Shown: positions 52,101-59,120 of the stretch, one piece after another | How the letters are laid out: every line of letters starts with the position of its first letter | Position numbering within the stretch: the stretch's first letter is position 1 | Assembly (NCBI RefSeq): GCF_002797895.1 | Contig: NZ_PGES01000001.1 | Span: 4,712,001-4,776,000, forward strand | Length of the DNA: 64,000 bases | Source: Janthinobacterium sp. 67 | GTDB lineage: Bacteria > Pseudomonadota > Gammaproteobacteria > Burkholderiales > Burkholderiaceae_D | Direction of reading: 5' to 3' | Notes under the pieces: model-generated | The model's input: only the letters and a program-made list of their open reading frames with translations | Databases searched by the model: none | What the model was told of the DNA's origin: nothing | Made by a program: the position numbers and the translations under genes

Positions 52101-52304
52101 GGGGAAGGTGACGCGCTGCTCGGTTTCCAGCGGCGAATAGCCGGCGGACTGGGTATTGATTTGCACCTGCACATTGGTGATGTCGGGCACGGCATCGATG
52201 GGCAGCTTTTGATAGCTGTAGATGCCCAGGCCCGCCATGGCGGCGACGGCCAGCATCACCAGCCAGCGCTGGTCGATGGCGAAGCGGATCAAGCGTTCAA
52301 ACAT
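49134..52304 (-). CDS. czcA: Heavy-metal efflux RND pump, CzcA type
   Basis: The 1056-residue protein has twelve transmembrane segments with two large periplasmic loops. Helix 4 reads LGALDFGIIIDGAVVIVEN, the two-aspartate signature of the HME1 class (Co, Zn, Cd) rather than the CusA class. The N-terminus is MFERLIRFAIDQRWLVMLAV. It uses proton import to drive metal out through a tripartite complex with CzcB and CzcC. AAGGAAACC precedes the ATG. The final residues (RMSVAEGHS) and stop are encoded by a GTCGGATTA-type palindromic repeat. Confidence 0.94.
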   Translation of the reverse strand: MFERLIRFAIDQRWLVMLAVAAMAGLGIYSYQKLPIDAVPDITNVQVQINTQSAGYSPLETEQRVTFPIETAMAGLPNLEQTRSLSRYGLSQVTVIFKDGTDIYFARQMINERLQEAKESLPAGVTPKMGPVSTGLGEIYLWTVETEPGAKKPDGTPYTPTDLREIQDWIIKPQLRNVTGVTEINAIGGYAKQYQVAPYPEKLAAYGISLQDVVTALERNNSNVGAGYIEKQGEQLLIRAPGQVASKSDIGNIVVANVQGVAIRIRDVADVVLGRELRTGAATENGREVVLGTVFMLIGQNSRAVSQAVDKKMVEINRSLPKGVHAVTVYDRTVLVDKAINTVKKNLLEGAVLVIAILFLFLGNIRAAVITAMVIPLAMLFTFTGMVQYHVSANLMSLGALDFGIIIDGAVVIVENCVRRLAHAQQKLGRPLTLQERLHEVFAASQEARRPLLYGQLIIMVVYLPIFALTGVEGRMFTPMALTVVIALLGAMLLSITFIPAAVALFIGDKVAEKENTIMRAAKRWYAPLLDKVMRNTPVVLTGAAVAVVLSGLLATRMGSEFVPSLNEGDIAIQALRIPGTSLSQSLAMQQQLESKLMANHQEIARVFARTGTAEIASDPMPPNISDGYIMLKPRNAWPEPGKSRERLLAEIEATATSLPGNNYEFSQPIQLRFNELISGVRSDVAVKLFGDDMLVLDSTAAKIAGVLGKIPGATEVKVEQTTGLPMLTVQIDREQTARYGLNIADVQSAIATAIGGQEAGTLFQGDRRFDIVVRLPDSLRSDLEQLKRLPIALPLGAAAEGRARFIPLGEVASLQVAPGPNQISREDGKRRIVISANVRGRDIGSFVAEATQQLQAQVAIPAGYWTSWGGQFEQLQSATKRLELVVPVALALVFVLLFAMFGNVKDGVLVFSGIPFALTGGIVALWLRDIPMSISAAVGFIALSGVAVLNGLVMIAYIRQLREQGMPLHDAIREGAITRLRPVLMTALVASLGFVPMAIATGTGAEVQRPLATVVIGGILSSTALTLLVLPLLYRLAYRRKEEEAGRMSVAEGHS

Positions 52305-52329
52305 GATGGTTTCCTTAGCTTTGACGTGA

Positions 52330-53535
52330 TCAGTGTTCGTGGCCGGCGGAGTCCTTGCCCAGCTCGGACTTCAGGACAAAACTGCCTTGCGCCGCATACG
52401 GCGTGCCGGCGGCCAGGCCCTGCTTGATGTGCGTCAATGTGCCATCGCTGCGGCCCGGCACCACGGGCGTGGCCTGGTAGCCATCTTTCACCTGCACGAA
52501 GACGACGGGCTTGTCTTCCACCGTCTGGATGGCCGTGCTGTGCACGGTGACGGGCGCGTCCGCTTCGCCGGACACCACTTCCACCGTGACGAACAGGCCC
52601 GGGCGCCAGGCCATGTCGGGGTTTAACAAGCTGATGCGCGCCTTGGCCGTGCGCGTCTGCTCGCCCAGCAGCGCGCCCACGTAGGTGATCGTGCCTTGCG
52701 CGCTGGCGTCGAAAGCGCTGGCTTTCACTTCCGCCTTGCCATTCACGCGCACGGTGGCCAGGTCCTTGGCCGGCACGGCGATTTCCGCCCACACCGTCGA
52801 CAGGTCGGAAATGACGAAGATGTTCGCGTCTTCCTTGACGGCTTCGCCCAGGGTGATGTGTTTTTCCAGCACCATGCCGTCGAACGGCGCGCGGATCTCA
52901 TAGCGGTTCAGCGGACCTTTGCTGGTACTCGTGGCGCCCAGTGCGCTGAGCTTTTGCTGCGCATTCTGCACGGCGATTTCCGCTTCGCGCCACGCCTGCT
53001 GGGCCTGCAGATAATCCTGTTCGGCCGAAATTTTCTCGCGCCACAGTTTTTCCTCGCGCTCATACGTGGAGCGGGCCAGCGACAGGCGCCGCTGCGCGGA
53101 AAGCAATGCGCTGCGCTGTTCCGACAATTCCGTGCTGGCGATGACGGCCAGCACCTGTCCCTTTTTCACCAACTGGCCCAGGTCCGCCTGCACCGTTTCG
53201 ACCACACCGGCCAGGCGCGGCACGACATGGGCCGTGCGGTCTTCATTGAACCGGATTTCACCGGGCAGGGCGACCGTCGTCTTGATGCGGCCAGGCGCAG
53301 CCGTGGCGATGACGACGCCGGCTGCCTTGCTTTGCGCCGCGGTCAATTCCAGCTTGCCTTCCACTTCTTCGTGGCCGTGTTCGCCTTTCTTTTCCGCATG
53401 TGCTTCCGCCTTGGCGGCAGGGACCGAAGGGGCGCTGGACTTGCCGGTGCCGAGGATGAGGATTGCCAGCACGATGCCGGCGGCCGCGATGGAAGCGATG
53501 GCGATTGTCTGTTTTTTGTCGAGTGTGATATTCAT
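52330..53535 (-). CDS. czcB: Periplasmic adaptor of the RND metal pump, CzcB type
   Basis: The 401-residue membrane-fusion protein has an N-terminal anchor (about 10-30, IAIASIAAAGIVLAILILGT), a His/Glu-rich segment (EAHAEKKGEHGHEEVEGK) typical of metal-pump adaptors, a lipoyl/hairpin part (VVPRLAGVVETVQADLGQLVKKGQVLAVI; EQRSALLSAQRRLSLARSTY) and beta-barrel domains. The C-terminal end is GKDSAGHEH, another possible metal site. It bridges CzcA and CzcC. AAGGAAT precedes the ATG. It lies 25 bp before czcA and 10 bp after czcC. Confidence 0.93.
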   Translation of the reverse strand: MNITLDKKQTIAIASIAAAGIVLAILILGTGKSSAPSVPAAKAEAHAEKKGEHGHEEVEGKLELTAAQSKAAGVVIATAAPGRIKTTVALPGEIRFNEDRTAHVVPRLAGVVETVQADLGQLVKKGQVLAVIASTELSEQRSALLSAQRRLSLARSTYEREEKLWREKISAEQDYLQAQQAWREAEIAVQNAQQKLSALGATSTSKGPLNRYEIRAPFDGMVLEKHITLGEAVKEDANIFVISDLSTVWAEIAVPAKDLATVRVNGKAEVKASAFDASAQGTITYVGALLGEQTRTAKARISLLNPDMAWRPGLFVTVEVVSGEADAPVTVHSTAIQTVEDKPVVFVQVKDGYQATPVVPGRSDGTLTHIKQGLAAGTPYAAQGSFVLKSELGKDSAGHEH

Positions 53536-53545
53536 GTTGGATTCC

Positions 53546-54778
53546 TTACAGGGAGGCGGGGGCGCCCAGCAGGCGCTCGATGTCGGCGGCGGCGTGCTGC
53601 GCTTCCGTCAGCGCGCGCAGGTATTGGTTTTTGGCTTGCAGCAAGGTGCGCTGGGCATCGAGCACGTCGAGGAAGGCGAACTTGCCGAACTCGAAGCCCT
53701 TGCTGGCCGCGTCGTAGGCGCTCTGCGCGCCGGGCAAAATATCCTGGCGCAAGCTTTCCACGTCGAGCCGGGCCGTGGCCAGGCGTTCGGTGGCGGCGGC
53801 CACGTCCGTTTGCACGGCGATGCGCGCGGCGGCCAGCTCGTCGCTGGCCTTGTCGCTGCGGCGCAGAGCGTCGAGTTTGTTGCCCGCATTGCGGTCGAAC
53901 AGGGGCAGCGGCAGGGCCAGGCCGATGATGGCCTGGTTGCGGCCCAGCTCTTCCGAACGCTTCATGCCGATGCTGACGGTGACGTCGGGCGTGGCGCGCC
54001 GCTGTTCCACGTCCAGCATGGCTTGCCGCTGGGCCAGCGCGCTTTGCGCCTGGCGCACGGCCGGCGCCTGGGCCACGCGCGCGGCCAGTTCGCTGGCCGG
54101 GGGTAGCTCCGGCAAGGTTTCCAGGCGTCCCTCGGCGACACTGAAGCGTGGCGTGGCGTTGCCCCACAGGGCGGCCAGGCGCTTGCGCGCGCTGGCCAGG
54201 GTGCTGCGGGCCAGGTTCAGCTCCAGCCGCACGCTCGCTTCGGCGACCCTGGCGCGGGTTTCCTCGACGGGCGAAGCCTTGCCGGCCGTCACTCTACGGG
54301 CCGTGATGTCGCTGGCGCGCGCGGCCAGGGCTTGCGCGCTGTCGGCCAGGCGCAAGCCTTCCTGCGCGGCCAGCACGTCGACAAAGGCACTCGTGACGGC
54401 GGCGCGCGTGTCGGCTTGCTGCATTGACAGGCCCGCCTGCGCCAGGTCTGCGCCGCGCTGGGCGACGGCGGCGCGCGCCCCCCGTTTGCCGCCCAGTTCG
54501 ATGAGCTGGTTCAGTTGCACGGTGGTGCTGCGCGTGGCGCGCCGCGTGTCTTCCAGCACGGTTTGCAGTTCCGGATTGGGCAGGGCGCGCGCCTGTTGCA
54601 GGGCGCCGCCTTGCGCCGCCAGTTCGTGGCGGGCGGCGGACAGGTTGGCGTTGCCGCCTTCTGCCAGGGCCAGCGCGGCGGGCAGGGTCAGGGGCGCGGC
54701 GGCTTCCAGGCTGGATTGCGCGTGGGCGAAGTTGCCGGACAACAGGCCAGCGGAAAGCAAGAAAATGAATCGGTGCAT
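53546..54778 (-). CDS. czcC: Outer-membrane channel of the metal pump, CzcC/TolC family
   Basis: The 410-residue precursor has a signal peptide (MHRFIFLLSAGLLSGNFAHA) and two OEP repeats of long helices and strands (LTLPAALALAEGGNANLSAA; LPNPELQTVLEDTRRATRST; RSEELGRNQAIIGLALPLPL). It forms the outer-membrane exit duct for CzcAB. GGAG six bases upstream favours ATG 54778 over ATG 54796. The 91-bp gap to czcI contains a 10-bp inverted repeat. Confidence 0.92.
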   Translation of the reverse strand: MHRFIFLLSAGLLSGNFAHAQSSLEAAAPLTLPAALALAEGGNANLSAARHELAAQGGALQQARALPNPELQTVLEDTRRATRSTTVQLNQLIELGGKRGARAAVAQRGADLAQAGLSMQQADTRAAVTSAFVDVLAAQEGLRLADSAQALAARASDITARRVTAGKASPVEETRARVAEASVRLELNLARSTLASARKRLAALWGNATPRFSVAEGRLETLPELPPASELAARVAQAPAVRQAQSALAQRQAMLDVEQRRATPDVTVSIGMKRSEELGRNQAIIGLALPLPLFDRNAGNKLDALRRSDKASDELAAARIAVQTDVAAATERLATARLDVESLRQDILPGAQSAYDAASKGFEFGKFAFLDVLDAQRTLLQAKNQYLRALTEAQHAAADIERLLGAPASL

Positions 54779-54807
54779 CGAATTCTCCAAAAACATGGAA
54801 AAAAATT

Positions 54808-54867
54808 CGACGGGACGCGCAGGCTCTCGCCTGGCTTACTGCGAAAAGTGATTGAAACGTCCCGTCG
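54808..54867. repeat. 10-bp inverted repeat between czcI and czcC
   Basis: CGACGGGACG (54808-54817) and CGTCCCGTCG (54858-54867) are perfect inverted arms 40 bp apart. In the minus-strand message they form a stem-loop beginning just after the czcI stop and ending 29 bases before the czcC ATG. It could be an intraoperonic processing, attenuation or mRNA-stability element; there is no T-run to suggest full termination. Confidence 0.6.
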
Positions 54868-54869
54868 GC

Positions 54870-55238
54870 CTAGATGGCCGACGACCAGTCAGGGCGCTTG
54901 GGAGCGTCCGGGATGTGGGAAGCGTAAAAGAAGGGGGAGGTGTCCGCGTTCACGGAGGCCGTGTCGCCGACGGGCAGGCTGGAGCCGGCCGGCAGCCACG
55001 CGTGGCCGATGCCGTGGCAGACGTTGCAATCGCTGTGCGGCTGGCCTTTTTTCTGCTGGTCCGCCACTTTTTTGTCGCCGGCAGGCTGCTTGTCCGCATC
55101 CGCCTTGTGCTGGTGGCTGTGGTGGCCCAGGTGCTGCGCCGCCTTGCCTTCCTCGTGCAGGCAATACGCGCTCGCCGCTGCCCAGGACATCTGGAGCGGA
55201 AGCACGAACAGCAGCAAAATGAGGAAGAATCGGCGCAT
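54870..55238 (-). CDS. czcI: Small periplasmic metal-resistance protein, CzcI-like
   Basis: The 122-residue protein has a signal peptide (RRFFLILLLFVLPLQMSWAA) followed by a His- and Cys-containing mature part: SAYCLHEEGKAAQHLGHHSH, QHKADADKQ, and HSDCNVCHGIGHAWLP. This pattern and its position directly ahead of czcCBA match CzcI, a periplasmic regulator of metal inducibility in Cupriavidus. The histidine cluster and CNVCHGIGH suggest metal binding. The upstream gene ends 42 bp earlier on the same strand, so no clear separate promoter is visible. Confidence 0.78.
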   Translation of the reverse strand: MRRFFLILLLFVLPLQMSWAAASAYCLHEEGKAAQHLGHHSHQHKADADKQPAGDKKVADQQKKGQPHSDCNVCHGIGHAWLPAGSSLPVGDTASVNADTSPFFYASHIPDAPKRPDWSSAI

Positions 55239-55280
55239 GGTGACGGCTATTGTACAGAAAGAAAGAAGGCCGTGTCGTGC

Positions 55281-56828
55281 TTAACGCGGCTGGGCGCGCC
55301 ACGCCTTCAGCTGTGCGGCGATGGCCTTGCCCTGGAACAGCTGCGGCTCGGAATGCTCTTCCGTCTCCATGCCGCCTTCGCGGAAATCGGCCGCTTCGCG
55401 CGCCTGCACCAGCACCTTGGCCTTGTCGAAGGCTTCCGCAAAGCCGGCGCTCTTGGGCAAGGCTTCCTTGAAATACGCTTCGCTGAAGTAGGTAAAATCG
55501 TTCTGGTCGTCGCAGCCGAACGAGGTGCGGTCGCTGCGCGCGGCCGTGATGATGAGGGTATTGTCGTCTTTTAATGGCGCAATGAAGCCGCCCGCATAGC
55601 AGGCCGAGATCACGATGACTTTCCAGCGGATGCCGCTGTGCTTGAGCATGGTGGCCAGCTCCTGCGCGGGCAGGCTGTGCAAGTCCATGCCGTTTTGCGC
55701 CAGCGCCAGTTCGTGCTCGGGCGAGCCGTGGCTGGTGAGGAACAGGAACAGGATGTCGTTCTGCGTGTCCATCTTCGCGCCCAGGGCGTCGAGGCTGGCG
55801 GCGATGCTCGTGCGCGTGGCCATCGGCTGCTGCGCCACCGTGTTGCGGCTGTTGACGAGCATCAATGAGCGGCCCGTGGTGCCGTAATCGCGGTCGAACT
55901 GGCGCTGCACGAAGGCCGTTTCGCGGTGGAACACTTCCTGCGCGCCATCGCCGGCCACGCCCAGCAGATACAGATTGATTTTCTTTGCCGCATCGCGCGG
56001 CGCGATGCGGGCCAGGGCGCCGTCGAGCAGGGTGCGCTGGTTGTACAGGGCCAGCTCGATATTGTCGCGCGTGAGCTTGTCCAGGGCCGGGTCGTCCAGC
56101 TGGCCTTCCGTCCAGTTGCCGCTGTCTTCGCGCCGGCCATCGGCCTGCGCCACGGCGTAGCGCAGCACGCCCTTGCCGTCGAACTGGCCATTCTTGAAGC
56201 CGCCCCGGTATTCGTCGCCGTCGGCCGTGCGCAGCACGCCTTCGCCTTCGAATTTCCAGTCTTTCAGCTCGCCTTCGTAGTGGATGCCGTCGCTGGTGGT
56301 GACCCTGGCCTTGCCCTGCACCTGGCCCTGAACGAAGTCGCCTTCGAAGACGGTGCCGTCCGTGTCGGTCAGCTTGCCGGCGCCGTGCGGGCGCCAGTGC
56401 TTGAAATGGCCTTCGAACGTGGCGCCGTCGGCGCCCTGGAAGCGGCCTTGTCCCTCGAAGCTGCCCTTGACGAAGCTGCCCGCATAGATTTCTCCCTTGG
56501 GCGAGGTGTAGCGGCCGATGCCGTTGAAGGCGCCCTGGCGGAAGGCGCCCGTGTATTCGACGCCCGAAGCCTGGCGCAGCTTGCCCTGGCCGGAAAACAC
56601 GCCGCGCGCGAAGCCCCCTTCGTAAAACGCGCCGCTCGCGTATTCGAGCCGGCCCTGGCCGTGCATCTTGCCATCGACGAGAGGGCCGAAATAGCGCCCG
56701 CCATCGGCCGTTTCCGCCGCCGGCGCCTTGGCTGGCGCGGCGCACAGCGGCGGCATGCCCAGCGCGGCAAAGGCCAGCAGGCCGGCGAGGGTGTAGGGGC
56801 GAAGCGAGGCGCGTAGCGTGGCGGTCAT
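55281..56828 (-). CDS. MORN-repeat protein with C-terminal C13 (legumain/caspase-like) peptidase domain
   Basis: The 515-residue precursor has a signal peptide (TLAGLLAFAALGMPPLCAAP) and eight MORN repeats (about 38-210; for example FYEGGFARGVFSGQGKLRQA and EYRGGFKNGQFDGKGVLRYA). The C-terminal cysteine-peptidase domain carries a catalytic dyad H367 (FLFLTSHGSPEHE) and C410 (VIVISACYAGGFI), and a substrate-pocket SDRTSFGCDDQNDF. C13-type enzymes cleave after Asn or Asp. MORN repeats bind lipids or proteins, so a membrane-associated protease is likely. ATG 56828 is used; a longer N-terminus is less likely. czcI lies 42 bp downstream. Confidence 0.85.
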   Translation of the reverse strand: MTATLRASLRPYTLAGLLAFAALGMPPLCAAPAKAPAAETADGGRYFGPLVDGKMHGQGRLEYASGAFYEGGFARGVFSGQGKLRQASGVEYTGAFRQGAFNGIGRYTSPKGEIYAGSFVKGSFEGQGRFQGADGATFEGHFKHWRPHGAGKLTDTDGTVFEGDFVQGQVQGKARVTTSDGIHYEGELKDWKFEGEGVLRTADGDEYRGGFKNGQFDGKGVLRYAVAQADGRREDSGNWTEGQLDDPALDKLTRDNIELALYNQRTLLDGALARIAPRDAAKKINLYLLGVAGDGAQEVFHRETAFVQRQFDRDYGTTGRSLMLVNSRNTVAQQPMATRTSIAASLDALGAKMDTQNDILFLFLTSHGSPEHELALAQNGMDLHSLPAQELATMLKHSGIRWKVIVISACYAGGFIAPLKDDNTLIITAARSDRTSFGCDDQNDFTYFSEAYFKEALPKSAGFAEAFDKAKVLVQAREAADFREGGMETEEHSEPQLFQGKAIAAQLKAWRAQPR

Positions 56829-57013
56829 GAGGACGGTCTGGTCTGTAGGAAGGGGCCTAGTCTGCCACTGTATCGCCAAGGTGGCAAATGCGCGCGTAGT
56901 GTGTGTTGCTCTGCCTCAAGGCAAGATTCTGCGTTTTATGCCGTGCCAAGGCGGGGCTGAACTGATAATATTGATTTTCAGAACATATACTTGCACAAGG
57001 TACATAGCCACCC

Positions 57014-58960
57014 ATGGAAAGCCGTCTCAGCCGCCTGGAAGCCGTTCAAACCGTGTTGCTGGAAATCGGGCAGCGCTCGAGCACCTGCAGCGATATCAGC
57101 GAATTCCTGCAGGCGGTGCATGCGGCGCTGGGGCGCATCATGTATGCGGCGAACTTTTACGTGGCGCTCAGCGACCATGACGACGGCCTCGTGCGCTTTC
57201 CCTACTTTGTCGACGAATTCGACGCCGCGCCCGACCCGGACGTGGGCGTGCGCCTGGCCAGCGCCGCGCAGTCGCCCACGGCATGGGTCATCGTCAACCG
57301 CAAGCAGCTGGTGATGACGGCCGATGACGACGCCATGCGCGCCATCGGCGGCGGCGCCTGGGGCGGCGGCACGGCGGCCGAGCACTGGATAGGCTGCCCG
57401 CTGCTGGACCAGCAGCACCAGGTGCTGGGCGCCATCGTCATCCAGAGCTATGACGCGCAGCACCGCTTCAGCCTGGAAGACCAGGCCCTGTTCGCGCTGA
57501 TCGCCACGCACGTGTCGAGCGCCCTGCAAGGCATGCAAAGCATGGACCGGCTGGAAAAGGCGGTGCAGGAGCGCACGGCCCTGCTGGCGCACGAGGTGGC
57601 CGAGCGGCGCCGCGCGGAAAACCTCCAGCATGCGCTGTATGAAATCGCCAACCTGTCGGCGCAGGCGGCCGACGCGACGACCCTGTACGCGCGCCTGCAC
57701 GCCATCATCAGCGAACTGGTGACGGCCAAGAATTTCCTCATCGCCCTGTACCACCCGGACAACAAGGACATCACGATCCCGTATTTCGTCGACGAGAAGG
57801 ATGCGCAGGCGCCCGTCAAGCGCTTTCATTACGGCATCGGCATGAGCTCGTACGTGCTGGCGCGCCGCAAGGCTTGCCTGCTGGACGCCAGCAGCTATGC
57901 GGCGCTGGTGGCCAGCGGCGAGATGGACGAGCCGCTGGGCAATGTCGGCATCGCCAGCTGGATGGGCGCGCCCATGCTGCTGGGCGAGCGCAAATATGGC
58001 GTGATCATCGTGCAAAGCTACGACGAATCCGTCGTGTATGGCCAGGCGGAACTGGACGTGCTGGCCTTCATGGCCAGCCACGTGGCCGTGGCGATGGCCC
58101 GCATCCAGGCCGACAGCGCCATGCGCCAGGCCAAGGAAGCGCTGGAAGAACAGAACGCGGCCCTGAACAGCGCCCTGAGCGCCTTGCAGGAAGCGCAGTC
58201 GGAACTGGTGCGCCAGGAAAAGCTGGCGTCCCTGGGGCGCCTGGTGGCGGGCGTGGCGCATGAAATCAATACGCCGCTGGGTATCTGCGTGACGGCCACC
58301 AGCCACCTGGTACAGGAATTGAAACTCACGCGCGAAGACCTGGAAGGCGGCCAGCTCGACGAGGACGGCTTGCGGCAATTCTTCGACATCATCGACCAGA
58401 CCCTGCGCATCATGACGACGAACACGCAGCGCGCCGCGGCGCTGGTGCGCAGCTTCAAGCAGGTGGCCGTGGACCAGTCGTCGGACGAATTGCGCAGCTT
58501 TAACTTGCGCAAATACCTCGATGAAATCCTGCTGTCCTTGCAGCCCAAGCTGAAAGGCAAACCGGTGAATGTGGAGATCGATTGCGCGCCCGAGGTGCAG
58601 CTGCGCAGCTATCCGGGCGCCGTCTCGCAGATCGTCACGAACATGGTGGTCAATTCACTGGTGCACGGCTTTGCCGAAGGCGAACCGGGCAAGATCAAGC
58701 TGTCCGCCAGGACGGTGGGCGAGATGCTGGAACTTGACTACAGCGACGACGGCATGGGCATGGACAGCGCCACCCTGGGCCAGCTGTTCGACCCCTTCTT
58801 CACGACGAAGCGGGGCTCGGGCGGCAGCGGACTTGGTGCGCACATCCTGTACAACCTGGTGACGGGACCGCTGGGCGGGACGGTGAAGGTGGTCAGCGCG
58901 CCGGGGATGGGATTGCATTACAAGATACGTTTTCCGCTGGAGCCACGTAGGTCGGATTAG
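57014..58960 (+). CDS. Soluble GAF-GAF sensor histidine kinase
   Basis: The 648-residue protein has no membrane segment. Two GAF domains (about 10-175 and 200-365) share matching motifs (VALSDHDDGLVRFPYFVDEFD / IALYHPDNKDITIPYFVDEKD, WIGCPLLDQQHQVLGAIVIQSYD / WMGAPMLLGERKYGVIIVQSYD). A coiled linker precedes the kinase core with H416 (VAGVAHEINTPLGICVTATS) and an ATPase domain (NMVVNSLVHGF, DDGMGMDSATLGQLFDPFFTTKRGSGGSGLG). The GAF pair suggests a small-molecule or redox input. The last residues (RRSD) and the stop TAG come from a GTCGGATTAG repeat. It converges with an HD-GYP regulator, a possible partner. Confidence 0.91.
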   Translation: MESRLSRLEAVQTVLLEIGQRSSTCSDISEFLQAVHAALGRIMYAANFYVALSDHDDGLVRFPYFVDEFDAAPDPDVGVRLASAAQSPTAWVIVNRKQLVMTADDDAMRAIGGGAWGGGTAAEHWIGCPLLDQQHQVLGAIVIQSYDAQHRFSLEDQALFALIATHVSSALQGMQSMDRLEKAVQERTALLAHEVAERRRAENLQHALYEIANLSAQAADATTLYARLHAIISELVTAKNFLIALYHPDNKDITIPYFVDEKDAQAPVKRFHYGIGMSSYVLARRKACLLDASSYAALVASGEMDEPLGNVGIASWMGAPMLLGERKYGVIIVQSYDESVVYGQAELDVLAFMASHVAVAMARIQADSAMRQAKEALEEQNAALNSALSALQEAQSELVRQEKLASLGRLVAGVAHEINTPLGICVTATSHLVQELKLTREDLEGGQLDEDGLRQFFDIIDQTLRIMTTNTQRAAALVRSFKQVAVDQSSDELRSFNLRKYLDEILLSLQPKLKGKPVNVEIDCAPEVQLRSYPGAVSQIVTNMVVNSLVHGFAEGEPGKIKLSARTVGEMLELDYSDDGMGMDSATLGQLFDPFFTTKRGSGGSGLGAHILYNLVTGPLGGTVKVVSAPGMGLHYKIRFPLEPRRSD

Positions 58961-59112
58961 CGCTTGCGCGTAATCCGACGCCGGCGGCGGTTTCAATGAT
59001 GTGTCCTTGAAAACCTAAAAACGGCGGGCCGGATTGGCCCGGAGTGCCCGTGCTGGGGGCTTGGGCCGAAGCCACGTAGGTCGGATTAGCGGCGCAGCCG
59101 CGTAATCCGACG
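58947..59112. repeat. Two GTAGGTCGGATTAG palindromic elements in direct order
   Basis: The first element, 58947-58980, is GTAGGTCGGATTAGCGC ... GCGCGTAATCCGACG. The second, 59076-59112, is GTAGGTCGGATTAGCGGCG ... CCGCGTAATCCGACG. Each is preceded by the same GAAGCCAC/GGAGCCAC flank, so a unit of roughly 129 bp was duplicated or inserted twice. The first provides the stop codon of the kinase; the HD-GYP gene ends nine bases past the second with a similar CCGGATTAG. Confidence 0.88.
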
Positions 59113-59120
59113 TACGCATG

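Noticed and set aside
49134..52304. CusA-type copper/silver pump
   Set aside because: Helix 4 carries DFGIIIDGAVVIVEN, typical of Co/Zn/Cd pumps, and a CzcI-like gene leads the operon.
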